Below, in pieces: positions 53,829 through 61,751 of a DNA stretch of 64,000 bases. Below the pieces are notes generated by a model, which had not been told where the DNA came from, ran no database searches, and saw nothing but the letters and a program-made list of their open reading frames with translations. The DNA is taken from assembly GCF_014651035.1 (NCBI RefSeq), contig NZ_BMWC01000006.1:423917-487916 (forward strand), read 5' to 3'. The stretch is from Streptomyces lomondensis. Lineage in GTDB: Bacteria; Actinomycetota; Actinomycetes; Streptomycetales; Streptomycetaceae. Position 1 is the stretch's first letter; the number at the start of each line of letters is the position of its first letter. A program made the translations under genes and the position numbers.

Positions 53829-54717
53829 GCCACCCGGAAACGGGCAGCGCGAACTTCGCCACCAGCCGATCCGTGAACGAGGCATGATGCAGCCGGGCAA
53901 GCCGAACCGGCACAGCCCCCCGCCGCACCTCGACCCTGGCGCCGGGCGGCAACTCCACAGTCCGCCGCCCGTCACACCACAGCACACCCGGCGGAATATG
54001 CGGCAGAACCTCCACAGCCAACACAGAATCCGGCGACGTCACCAACGGCTTCGCGAACAACGCGTGCGCGGAGATCGGCACCATCAGCAGCGCCTCGACC
54101 TCCGGCCACACCACCGGCCCGCCCGCCGAGAAGGCGTACGCGGTCGACCCGGTCGGAGTCGACAGCACGATCCCGTCGCAGCCGAACCCCGTCACCGGCC
54201 GCCCGTCGATCTCCAGGACCACCTCCAGCATCCGCTCCGCGGACACCTTCTGCACGGCCGCCTCGTTCAGCGCCCAGTCCGTGTGCACGATGTCCCCGTT
54301 GCGGTGCACCACGACGTCGACGGTCATCCGCTCCTCGACCTCGTACGCCTTGGTCACCACCCGGTCGACCACCTTGTCGAGGTCGTCCCGCTCGGCCTCC
54401 GCGAGGAATCCGACGCGCCCGAGGTTGACGCCGAGCATCGGCACGCCCGACGCCCGCGCGAACTCGGCACCGCGCAGCAGCGTGCCGTCGCCGCCCAGCA
54501 CGATGAGCAGCTCGCACCCGTCGAGGCACTGCGGAGTGGCCTCCTTGACCAGCTCCACTTCCTCCGGCAGCGGCAGGTCGCGCGCCTCGGCCTCCAGGAC
54601 CCGCACGCCGAGACCGGAGCGCAGCAGCCCCTTCACCACGAGCTCGGCACTGCGCACGGCCGCGGGCCGCCCCGTGTGGGCGAGCAGGAAAACAGTACGA
54701 GCTCGGTTCTCGGTCAA
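53812..54717 (-). CDS. nadK: NAD kinase
   Basis: The product is 301 residues. The GGDGTLLRG motif with the catalytic Asp, LGRVGFLAE, ALNEAAV and STPTGSTAYAFSAGGP identify NAD kinase (PpnK), which makes NADP from NAD and ATP or polyphosphate. The start is TTG 54717, which overlaps the tlyA stop by 4 bases and has GGAGG 7 bases upstream. An ATG start is not available at this point. The tlyA-nadK-recN order is widely conserved in actinobacteria. Confidence 0.97.
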   Translation of the reverse strand: MTENRARTVFLLAHTGRPAAVRSAELVVKGLLRSGLGVRVLEAEARDLPLPEEVELVKEATPQCLDGCELLIVLGGDGTLLRGAEFARASGVPMLGVNLGRVGFLAEAERDDLDKVVDRVVTKAYEVEERMTVDVVVHRNGDIVHTDWALNEAAVQKVSAERMLEVVLEIDGRPVTGFGCDGIVLSTPTGSTAYAFSAGGPVVWPEVEALLMVPISAHALFAKPLVTSPDSVLAVEVLPHIPPGVLWCDGRRTVELPPGARVEVRRGAVPVRLARLHHASFTDRLVAKFALPVSGWRGAPH

Positions 54718-55529
54718 CGCGGCCCCTCCGCCACTGCACGGTCAACGTCGGCCGGGTCCAGTTCCGGTGCCCCGGCCCGCAGCCACAGAAAGTATTCGAC
54801 ATTCCCCGACGGCCCGGGCAGCGGACTGGCCGTCACGCCCTTCACCCCGAGCCCCAGCCCCCAGGCCTTCTCGGCCGCCCCCCGGACCGCTTCGGCCCGC
54901 AGCTGGGGGCTGCGAACCACTCCCCCGCTGCCCAGCCGTTCCTTCCCCACCTCGAACTGCGGCTTGACCATCATCACCAGGTCGGCGTCCGGCTTCACGC
55001 ACCGCGCCAGGGCGGGCAGGACCAGCCCGAGCGGGATGAAGGACAAATCCCCCACGACAAGATCCACAGGCTCCCCATCGATCGCTTCAAGCGTCAACTC
55101 GCGTACGTTCGTACGGTCCTTGACGGTGACGCGTTCATCGTTCTGCAGGGACCAGGCGAGTTGTCCGTATCCCACGTCCACGGCGACGACATGGGCGGCG
55201 CCCGCCCGCAGCAGGACATCGGTGAAACCGCCGGTGGACGCGCCGGCGTCGAGCGCCCTGCGCCCCTCGACGGTCAGGCCCTGGGGCACGAACGCCGCCA
55301 GCGCGCCGGCGAGCTTGTGGCCGCCGCGCGACACGTAGTCGGGGTCGTTCTCGTCGTCGGCGACGACGATCGCGGCCGCGGTCTCCACCTGCGTGGCGGG
55401 TTTGGTCGCGACGGTCTTGCCGACGGAGACGCGCCCGGCGGCGATCAGCTGGCCGGCATGCTCACGCGAACGCGCGAGCTTCCGGCGGACCAGCTCCGCG
55501 TCCAGACGGCGGCGTGCGACTCCTGCCAC
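54714..55529 (-). CDS. tlyA: TlyA-type rRNA 2'-O-methyltransferase
   Basis: The product is 271 residues. An N-terminal S4 RNA-binding domain (RRRLDAELVRRKLARSREHA) precedes an FtsJ-like methyltransferase. That domain has DYVSRGGHKLAGAL, DAGASTGGFTDVLL (AdoMet site) and VDLVVGDLSFIPLGLVLPAL. TlyA methylates ribose residues of 16S and 23S rRNA and, in mycobacteria, makes ribosomes sensitive to capreomycin. The GTG at 55529 has AGGAGCTGA upstream, a site that overlaps the stop of the preceding small gene. Confidence 0.95.
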   Translation of the reverse strand: MAGVARRRLDAELVRRKLARSREHAGQLIAAGRVSVGKTVATKPATQVETAAAIVVADDENDPDYVSRGGHKLAGALAAFVPQGLTVEGRRALDAGASTGGFTDVLLRAGAAHVVAVDVGYGQLAWSLQNDERVTVKDRTNVRELTLEAIDGEPVDLVVGDLSFIPLGLVLPALARCVKPDADLVMMVKPQFEVGKERLGSGGVVRSPQLRAEAVRGAAEKAWGLGLGVKGVTASPLPGPSGNVEYFLWLRAGAPELDPADVDRAVAEGPR

Positions 55530-55536
55530 GTTCGGT

Positions 55537-55812
55537 TCAGCTCCTAGGTCCAGGCGGCGACGGGGGCGCCGGAGGTCCCGGGCGTACGTCGAGCGCGGTG
55601 AGCGCGTCGCGCAGCCCCCCGTGTACATCCTCGTACACCTCGAGGTGTCCGTCCGTGGCGAGGTGGTCCGCGTCGCCGAGCCGCTCCAGGGCCGCGTCCA
55701 CGTCGGCGTCGCCGGTGGGGGCGCGGGGCACGTTCAGGGGGGCCGGGGCGGCCGGGTCGGGCGCGGGCTCTTCCTCCGCCGCCACCGGGGTCTCGGGAAC
55801 TGCGTCGTCCAT
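55537..55812 (-). CDS. Small conserved acidic protein upstream of tlyA
   Basis: The product is 91 residues. The first 30 residues are acidic and rich in Pro, Ala and Glu. The core, DVDAALERLGDADHLATDGH followed by LEVYEDVHGGL, is a short helical segment, and the end is Pro-rich. I do not know its function. Its stop lies 7 bases before the tlyA start, so the two are probably co-translated. The ATG at 55812 has TAGCGT 7 bases upstream, which suggests a leaderless mRNA. Confidence 0.7.
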   Translation of the reverse strand: MDDAVPETPVAAEEEPAPDPAAPAPLNVPRAPTGDADVDAALERLGDADHLATDGHLEVYEDVHGGLRDALTALDVRPGPPAPPSPPGPRS

Positions 55813-55854
55813 GCCCCGACGCTACCGCGAACCGCTGCGGTACCGTCGAGCGCG
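55813..55854. promoter_or_regulatory. 42-bp divergent promoter with inverted repeat
   Basis: Only 42 bases separate two divergent ATG codons. TAGCGT (minus strand) and TACCGT (plus strand) lie 7-8 bases from each start, so both genes are probably leaderless. TACCGC-N8-GCGGTA (55823-55842) overlaps both -10-like hexamers and could be an operator. Confidence 0.5.
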
Positions 55855-56202
55855 ATGGCCACGATCGAGGAGTGCCGCAGCGCACTCGACAAGCTCTCCG
55901 ACAACATGCAGCGCGCCGAAGGGGACGTCCGCGACGCCGCGGCCCTGGACCGCTCGGTGAGCTGCCACATCACGGACCTGGACGTCACCTTCGTCGGCCG
56001 TATGCGGGGCGGACGGATCGAGGTGCGGGACACGGTGCAGGGGCCGCCGCCCGACAAGGCCGAGATCAGACTGGCCATGACCGGCGACGACCTGGTGGCC
56101 CTGGTCGACGGCGAGCTGAACTTCGCCACCGCCTGGGGCTCGGGCCGGGTGAAGCTGCACGCGGGGCTGCGGGACCTGCTCCGCCTCAGGAAGCTTCTGT
56201 AG
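55855..56202 (+). CDS. SCP2 sterol-transfer-domain protein
   Basis: The product is 115 residues, a single SCP2-like domain. SVSCHITDLDVTFVGRMRGGR and AEIRLAMTGDDLVALVDGEL fit the fold that holds a hydrophobic ligand. Its physiological ligand is unknown. ATG at 55855. The gene is divergent from the small acidic gene, separated by 42 bases. Its 3' end overlaps the 3' end of the iron ABC ATPase gene by 17 bases on the opposite strand. Confidence 0.83.
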   Translation: MATIEECRSALDKLSDNMQRAEGDVRDAAALDRSVSCHITDLDVTFVGRMRGGRIEVRDTVQGPPPDKAEIRLAMTGDDLVALVDGELNFATAWGSGRVKLHAGLRDLLRLRKLL

Positions 56203-57040
56203 CGGCGACCTTCTCCACGCCGGCCCGGGCCTCCGCCTCGGTGGCGTCCTTGACGCGGGCCTTGCGGGCCGCCGGCACGACCAGCGGCGTGCCCGTCTCC
56301 GGGTCGTCGATGACCTGGCAGCGCAGTCCGAAGACCTCCTCGACCAGCTCGGCCGTGACGATGTCGTTCGGCGCGCCCTGGGCGATGACCCGGCCCTCGC
56401 GCAGGGCGATGAGGTGGGTGGCGTAGCGGGCGGCGTGGTTCAGGTCGTGCAGCACGGCGACGAGCGTGCGCCCCTGCTCCTCGTGCAGCTCCGCGCACAG
56501 GTCCAGTACGTCGATCTGGTGCTGGATGTCCAGATACGTCGTCGGCTCGTCGAGCAGCAGCAGCGGCGTCTGCTGGGCGAGCGCCATGGCGATCCACACC
56601 CGCTGGCGCTGGCCGCCCGACAGCTCGTCGACGTAGCGGTCGGCGAGCTCGGCGACGCCGGTCTGCCGCATGGACTCCTGGACGACCCGCTCGTCCTCGG
56701 TGGACCACTGGCGCAGGATGCCCTGGTGCGGGTAGCGGCCGCGGCCCACCAGGTCGGCGACGGTGATGCCGTCGGGCGCGATGGACGACTGGGGCAGCAG
56801 GCCGAGGGTCCGCGCGACCTTCTTAGCGGGCATCGACTGGATGACCTGCCCGTCGAGCAGCACCCGGCCCTCGCTCGGCTTGAGCATCCGCGACAGCGCC
56901 CGCAGGAGCGTCGACTTGCCGCACGCGTTCGGGCCGACGATCACGGTGAAGGAGTTGTCGGGTATCTCCACCGACAGCTGCTCGGCGATGACCCGCTGGT
57001 CGTAAGCGAGGGTGACGTTCTCGGCGGACAGACGGTTCAC
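56186..57040 (-). CDS. Ferric-siderophore ABC transporter, ATPase (FecE/FepC-like)
   Basis: The product is 284 residues. It has Walker A GPNACGKSTLLRALS, signature ELSGGQRQRVWIAMALAQ, Walker B LLLLDEPTTYLD and an H-loop (VLHDLNHA). The pattern PTTYLDIQHQ is typical of siderophore ATPases. It drives iron-siderophore uptake with the two permeases encoded upstream. The GTG at 57040 has AAAGGAGC 5 bases upstream. An ATG at 57115 that overlaps the permease stop is an alternative and would add 25 residues. The C-terminal tail is Ala/Glu-rich. No binding-protein gene is in the operon. Confidence 0.93.
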   Translation of the reverse strand: MNRLSAENVTLAYDQRVIAEQLSVEIPDNSFTVIVGPNACGKSTLLRALSRMLKPSEGRVLLDGQVIQSMPAKKVARTLGLLPQSSIAPDGITVADLVGRGRYPHQGILRQWSTEDERVVQESMRQTGVAELADRYVDELSGGQRQRVWIAMALAQQTPLLLLDEPTTYLDIQHQIDVLDLCAELHEEQGRTLVAVLHDLNHAARYATHLIALREGRVIAQGAPNDIVTAELVEEVFGLRCQVIDDPETGTPLVVPAARKARVKDATEAEARAGVEKVAATEAS

Positions 57041-57111
57041 GGTGCTCCTTTGGTTGTTCAGCCCGCTGCTGATGCTGCTCTCGGCGTTCGTGCCCACGCC
57101 CGTGCCGCGGC

Positions 57112-58152
57112 TCATATCCGTCCCGCCCTGCGCTCGGTGACCAGCAGCCACAGCAGGTAGACACCGCCGAGCACACCGGTGACCACGCCCACGGGCAGCT
57201 GCTCGGCGCCGAACGCCCGCTGCGAGGCCCAGTCGGCGGTGACCAGCAGGGCGGCGCCCATGCACAGGGACGGCAGCAGGTTCGGGCCGGGCGAGCGGGT
57301 CAGGCGCCGGGCCAGCTGCGGCGCGGTGAGCGCGACAAAGCTGACGGGGCCGGCGGCGGCGGTCGCGGACGCGGTGAGCAGCACGGCCGCCACCATCAGC
57401 AGCAGCCGTACGCGCTCCACCCGCACGCCGAGGGCGTACGACACGTCGTCGCCCATCTCCATCATCCGCAGCCCCCGCGCGTTGACCAGGACGAGCGGCA
57501 CGAGCACCGCGCACAGGCCGAGCAGCGGCCAGACCTGGGCCCAGTCACGGCCGTCGAGGGATCCGGTCATCCACACCACCGCGCGGGCCGCGTCCACCAG
57601 GTCGGACTTGGTGAGCAGATAGCCGTTGACCGCGGTGACGATCGCGGAGACGCCGATGCCGACCAGCACCAGCCGGTAGCCGTGCACGCCCCGCTTCCAG
57701 GCGAGGACGTAGATGGCGAGCCCGGTCACCAGGCCGCCCACCAGCGCGCCGACGGCGACCTCGTTCGCGCTGCCGGAGAACAGCACGATCACCAAGAGCG
57801 CGCCGGCCGCCGCCCCCTGGCCGAGGCCGAGCACGTCCGGACTGCCCAGCGGGTTGCGGGAGATGGACTGGAACAGCGCGCCGCCGAGTCCGAGCGAGGC
57901 GCCGACCAGCAGCCCGACCAGGACCCGCGGCAGCCGCAGCTCGTTGACGATGAACTCCTGGCCCGCGTTGCCGTCGCCCACCAGCGTCCTGAGCACGTCG
58001 GCGGCCGGGATCGGGAAGTCGCCGGTGCCGATGAGCACGACGCTCGCCACGAGCGCCGCGGCCAGCAGTAGGAGCACGACGGTGAAGGCCCGCACGTCCA
58101 GGCGTATCGAGAGCCCGCCCGGGGTCCGCACCGCACGGTTGATGGTCTTCAC
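57112..58152 (-). CDS. Ferric-siderophore ABC permease (FecCD family), second subunit
   Basis: The product is 346 residues with about ten membrane segments. FecCD motifs include LRLPRVLVGLLVGASLGLGG, SRNPLGSPDVLGLGQGA and VGIGVSAIVTAVNGYLL. A C-terminal VSFVALTAPQLARRLTRSPG stretch is also typical. It forms the transmembrane channel with the neighbouring permease. The GTG at 58152 overlaps the stop of that gene (GTGA). The stop is 4 bases into a possible alternative start of the ATPase gene. Confidence 0.93.
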   Translation of the reverse strand: MKTINRAVRTPGGLSIRLDVRAFTVVLLLLAAALVASVVLIGTGDFPIPAADVLRTLVGDGNAGQEFIVNELRLPRVLVGLLVGASLGLGGALFQSISRNPLGSPDVLGLGQGAAAGALLVIVLFSGSANEVAVGALVGGLVTGLAIYVLAWKRGVHGYRLVLVGIGVSAIVTAVNGYLLTKSDLVDAARAVVWMTGSLDGRDWAQVWPLLGLCAVLVPLVLVNARGLRMMEMGDDVSYALGVRVERVRLLLMVAAVLLTASATAAAGPVSFVALTAPQLARRLTRSPGPNLLPSLCMGAALLVTADWASQRAFGAEQLPVGVVTGVLGGVYLLWLLVTERRAGRI

Positions 58153-59192
58153 AGCTGCGCCGTCCTCCGCCGTCGTACGAGAAAGATGAACACCGGTCCG
58201 CCGAGGATCGCGGTGACGATGCCCACCTGGAGCTCCGAGGGCCGGGCCACGACGCGGCCGAGGACATCGGCGCCGAGCAGCAGCACGGGCGACAGGATCG
58301 CCGCGTACGGCAGGATCCAGCGCAGGTCGGGCCCGGTGAACGAGCGCACCACGTGCGGCACCATCAGCCCGACGAACACGATCGGCCCGCAGGCGGCGGT
58401 CGCGGCCCCGCACAGCACGGTCGCGGCCAGCATGGACAGCGCCCGCGTCCGGTTGAGGTCGGCGCCGAGGGCCTTGGCGGTGTCGTCGCCCATGGCCATG
58501 GCGTTGAGCGGCCGCGCCAGGGCCAGCGCGAGGACCATGCCGGCCAGCAGGAACGGCAGGACCTGCGTGATGGTCGAGTCGTTCGCCGCGGACAGCGAGC
58601 CGATCGTCCAGAACCGCATCTTGCCGAGCGCCGCGTCGTCCATGATCATCACGGCCTGGAGGTAGCCGTAGAGCGCGGCGCTGATCGCCGTACCGGCGAG
58701 GGCGAGCCGTACCGGTGTGGCGCCGCGGCTGCCGCCGAGGAACCAGACCAGCGCACCGACCGCTGCCGCGCCGAAGAACGCGAACCAGACATAGCCGCTG
58801 AGCGACGTGATCCCGAGATAGGTGATGGCCGTGACGACCGCGGCGGACGCGCCCGCGTTGATGCCGAGCAGTCCGGGATCGGCCAGCGGGTTGCGGGTGA
58901 GGGCTTGCAGGACCGCCCCGGCCAGGCCGAGGGCGGCACCGGCGAGCAGCCCGAGCACGGTCCGCGACAACCGCTCCGCGACGACGACGTCGCCGTACGT
59001 CCCCGAATCCTCGAACAGGCCGTGCCAGACCTGCCCGAGGGACAGTTCTTTCGCTCCGATCGCGATACTCGCCAGCGCGACGAGCACCAGGATCGCGACG
59101 GACGGAAGCAGTCCGAAGACGCGTACCGCCCGTCGGGTCGGGGGCGCGGGGGCGGTCTCCGCGCGCTGTTCAGGGGGACTCTCGACCAACAC
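58149..59192 (-). CDS. Ferric-siderophore ABC permease (FecCD family), first subunit
   Basis: The product is 347 residues with about ten membrane segments. It has ERLSRTVLGLLAGAALGLAG, TRNPLADPGLLGINAGASAAV and CGPIVFVGLMVPHVVRSFTGPD, all FecCD-family patterns. It is the first gene of the three-gene iron importer. GTG 59192 begins just 5 bases from an iron-box-like sequence, so the transcript has a very short leader or none. Control by DmdR1/IdeR under high iron is inferred from that box. Confidence 0.93.
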   Translation of the reverse strand: MLVESPPEQRAETAPAPPTRRAVRVFGLLPSVAILVLVALASIAIGAKELSLGQVWHGLFEDSGTYGDVVVAERLSRTVLGLLAGAALGLAGAVLQALTRNPLADPGLLGINAGASAAVVTAITYLGITSLSGYVWFAFFGAAAVGALVWFLGGSRGATPVRLALAGTAISAALYGYLQAVMIMDDAALGKMRFWTIGSLSAANDSTITQVLPFLLAGMVLALALARPLNAMAMGDDTAKALGADLNRTRALSMLAATVLCGAATAACGPIVFVGLMVPHVVRSFTGPDLRWILPYAAILSPVLLLGADVLGRVVARPSELQVGIVTAILGGPVFIFLVRRRRTAQL

Positions 59193-59196
59193 GCAG

Positions 59197-59215
59197 TTAG
59201 GTTAGCCTACCCTCG
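59197..59215. promoter_or_regulatory. Iron box (DmdR1/IdeR type) before the siderophore ABC operon
   Basis: TTAGGTTAGCCTACCCTCG matches 16 of 19 positions of the DtxR/IdeR consensus TTAGGTTAGSCTAACCTAA. It starts 5 bases upstream of the first permease gene. Iron-loaded DmdR1 bound here would block transcription. Confidence 0.85.
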
Positions 59216-59298
59216 CATTCGATCACGATTCCGGACCCGGCCGCTCCCTCCGATGCCTCGCTCCAGCGTGCCCGCCGACCTCTGTTTCCAACCGGTCG

Positions 59299-60330
59299 TC
59301 AGAAACCCAGCCGCGCCAGCGCCTTGCCCCCGTCCAGCTCGCACACACCGTCACCAGCCGCCGTCCAGGCCACCGCGCACAACGCGCGCAGCCCGTCCAG
59401 CGCCTCGCCGTCCCCGTCGAGCTCCAGCCGATCCGCGCCGGCCGTCGCCGTCCAGCCACCGCACCGGAACCCGCCGTCGCCCGCCGCGACCACCTCCGGC
59501 TGGCCGGTGAGCATCCCGCGCAGATCGGCGTCCACATACGTCGGCCGGTGCCGCGGCGGCGCGGCCAGCAGCTGCGCGCCGTCGGTCACACCGGTCAGGA
59601 CGAGCAGCGAGTCGACCTCGCCGTTGAACGCGCCCTCGATGTCCGTGTCCAGCCGGTCCCCCACCACCAGCGGCCGCCGCGCCCCCGTCCGCAGGACGGT
59701 CTCCCGGTGCATCGGCGGCAGCGGCTTGCCCGCGACCTGCGGCTCGGCGCCCGTGGCGATCCGGACGACCTCCACGGCAGCGCCGTTGCCCGGCGCGATG
59801 CCGCGCCCGCTCGGAATCGTCAGGTCGGTGTTGGACGCGAACCAGGGCACGCCCCGCGCGACGGCATAGCAGGCCTCGGCGAAACGGCCCCACGGCAGCT
59901 CGGGCCCGCCGTACCCCTGCACCACCGCCGCCGGATCGTCGTCCGCCGACTCGACGGGCACCAGCCCGCGCTCGCGCAGCGCCACCCGCAGCCCCTCCCC
60001 GCCGACCACCAGCACCCGGGCGCCCTGCGGCACCTGCTCGCTGATCAGCCGCGCGACCGCCTGCGCCGAGGTGATGACGTCGTCCGCGCCCGTGGGTATC
60101 CCCAGCTCGGTCAGATGCTCGGCCACCGTGTCCGGAGTCCGCAGCGCGTTGTTGGTCACGTACGCCAGACGCATCCCGCCCGCCCGGGCCGACGCCAGCG
60201 ACTCGACCGCGTGCGCGATCGCGCTCCCGCCCGCGTACACCACGCCGTCCAGATCGAGCAGCGCCGTGTCGTACGCCTCGCTCAGGGCCTGCCCACTGCC
60301 CTCGGGCCTCGTCCTGACGCTCCGGCTCAT
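59299..60330 (-). CDS. HAD-superfamily phosphatase, NagD-like
   Basis: The product is 343 residues. The HAD motifs are LLDLDGVVYAG (nucleophile and acid/base Asp), YVTNNALRTP (motif II Thr), and VVGDRLDTDIEGAFNG (motif IV). The cap domain is C2-type as in NagD. A C-terminal extension of about 65 residues with no known domain follows (LELDGDGEALDGLRALC). Substrate unknown; NagD relatives dephosphorylate nucleotides or glycerol phosphate. ATG at 60330. An upstream in-frame reading continues far into the antisense of the next gene and was rejected. Confidence 0.9.
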   Translation of the reverse strand: MSRSVRTRPEGSGQALSEAYDTALLDLDGVVYAGGSAIAHAVESLASARAGGMRLAYVTNNALRTPDTVAEHLTELGIPTGADDVITSAQAVARLISEQVPQGARVLVVGGEGLRVALRERGLVPVESADDDPAAVVQGYGGPELPWGRFAEACYAVARGVPWFASNTDLTIPSGRGIAPGNGAAVEVVRIATGAEPQVAGKPLPPMHRETVLRTGARRPLVVGDRLDTDIEGAFNGEVDSLLVLTGVTDGAQLLAAPPRHRPTYVDADLRGMLTGQPEVVAAGDGGFRCGGWTATAGADRLELDGDGEALDGLRALCAVAWTAAGDGVCELDGGKALARLGF

Positions 60331-60402
60331 CCCGCATCGCTCCTCGTTCGACGGCTTTCCCCCGATCATCCCCCATGCCACTGACACCCGTACGATGCCG
60401 GG

Positions 60403-61695
60403 ATGAACACAGCAGGTCACTCGGCGGCAACGGCGCACCGAGGCCTGGAACTCACCCCGTTCCGAGGCCTTCGTTACGACCCCGACCGGGTCGGCAGCCT
60501 TGCCGCCGTCACATCTCCGCCGTACGACGTCGTGGTCCGCCCCGACGGCCTGCACCACCTCGAGTCCTCCGACCCGTACAACATCGTCCGCCTGATCCTC
60601 CCCCAGGCCGCCACCCCCAGCGCCCGCAACCAACAGGCCGCCGAGACCCTGCGCCGCTGGCTGTCCGAGGGCATCCTGACCACCGACCCCGACCCCGGCC
60701 TGTACGTCTACGAGCAGCGCGACGGCAACGGCATGCTCCAGCGCGGCATCATCGGCGCGCTGCGTGTGTCGGACCCCGCCGAGCAGGTGGTCCTGCCGCA
60801 CGAGGACGTCATGCCGCACGTCGTCGCCGACCGCGCGGCCCTCATGCGGGCCACCTCCGCGAACCTCGAACCGCTTCTTCTGACCTACCGAGGCGACGAC
60901 TCGACGACCGCCACTGCGGACCTCATCGAGCGCACCGCCGACCGGCCTCCCCTGCTCGCCACCACCACGGAGGACGGCTTCAGCCACCGCCTGTGGTCGG
61001 TCACCGACCCCGCCGACCTGGCCACGGTCCGGACCGACCTGGCCCGTCACCAGGCCCTCATCGCCGACGGCCACCACCGCTGGGCGACCTACCGCCGCCT
61101 CCGCACGGAGCACCCCTCCCCCAGCCCGTGGGACCACGGCCTGGTCCTCCTGGTCGACACGGCCCGCTACCCCCTCAGGGTCCGCGCCATCCACCGCCTC
61201 CTGCACGGCCTGCCGGTCGGCGCCGCCGTGGCCGCCCTGGACGGCCACTTCCGCGTCCGCCGCCTCGACGTCCCGCTGCCCGAGGCCCTGGCGGCGCTCG
61301 CGGACGCGGCCTGCGCGGGCAACGCGTTCCTGCTGGCCGGCGACGGTTCCTTCCACCTCGTCGACCACCCGGACCCGGACCTCCTGGCCCGCACGATCCC
61401 CACCGACCGCCCTGCGGCCTGGCGCACCCTCGACGCGACGGTCCTGCACGCCACGCTCCTCGACCACGTCTGGCACATCCCCGAGGACTCCCCCGACCGC
61501 ATCGCCTACATCCACGACACGACCGCCACGGTCGCGAAGGCGGAACGCGACGGCGGTACGGCGGTCCTGATGCACCCGGTCCGCGAGGAGGTCGTCCGCG
61601 ACCTGGCCCGGCAGGGCGTGACGATGCCGCGCAAGTCCACGTCGTTCGGCCCGAAGCCGGCGTCGGGCCTGGTACTGCGCGCGCTGGACCTCTGA
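60403..61695 (+). CDS. DUF1015-family protein
   Basis: The product is 430 residues. It starts with TPFRGLRYDPDRVG and AAVTSPPYDVV, has NIVRLILP and YVYEQRDGNG, and later IADGHHRWATYRRLRTEH, all typical of DUF1015. The family is a putative HTH or hydrolase-like protein of unknown biochemical role. ATG at 60403 follows TACGAT by 6 bases, so the mRNA is probably leaderless. Divergent from the NagD-like gene across 72 bases. A terminator hairpin follows. Confidence 0.88.
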   Translation: MNTAGHSAATAHRGLELTPFRGLRYDPDRVGSLAAVTSPPYDVVVRPDGLHHLESSDPYNIVRLILPQAATPSARNQQAAETLRRWLSEGILTTDPDPGLYVYEQRDGNGMLQRGIIGALRVSDPAEQVVLPHEDVMPHVVADRAALMRATSANLEPLLLTYRGDDSTTATADLIERTADRPPLLATTTEDGFSHRLWSVTDPADLATVRTDLARHQALIADGHHRWATYRRLRTEHPSPSPWDHGLVLLVDTARYPLRVRAIHRLLHGLPVGAAVAALDGHFRVRRLDVPLPEALAALADAACAGNAFLLAGDGSFHLVDHPDPDLLARTIPTDRPAAWRTLDATVLHATLLDHVWHIPEDSPDRIAYIHDTTATVAKAERDGGTAVLMHPVREEVVRDLARQGVTMPRKSTSFGPKPASGLVLRALDL

Positions 61696-61702
61696 CACGC
61701 GA

Positions 61703-61734
61703 AGGGGGCGGACCCCGACCGGGATCCGCCCCCT
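61703..61734. terminator. Hairpin between convergent genes
   Basis: A 10-bp stem (61703-61712 with 61725-61734) with an inner 3-bp stem lies 8 bases after the DUF1015 stop and before the stop of the Arg/Asp-repeat gene. It can serve both. Confidence 0.75.
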
Positions 61735-61751
61735 CTCCACGTCACCTGACG

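Noticed and set aside
60331..61740. Upstream extension of the NagD-like frame to 813 codons
   Set aside because: The extra part is antisense to the DUF1015 gene. HAD motifs begin after the ATG at 60330, which has a ribosome site.
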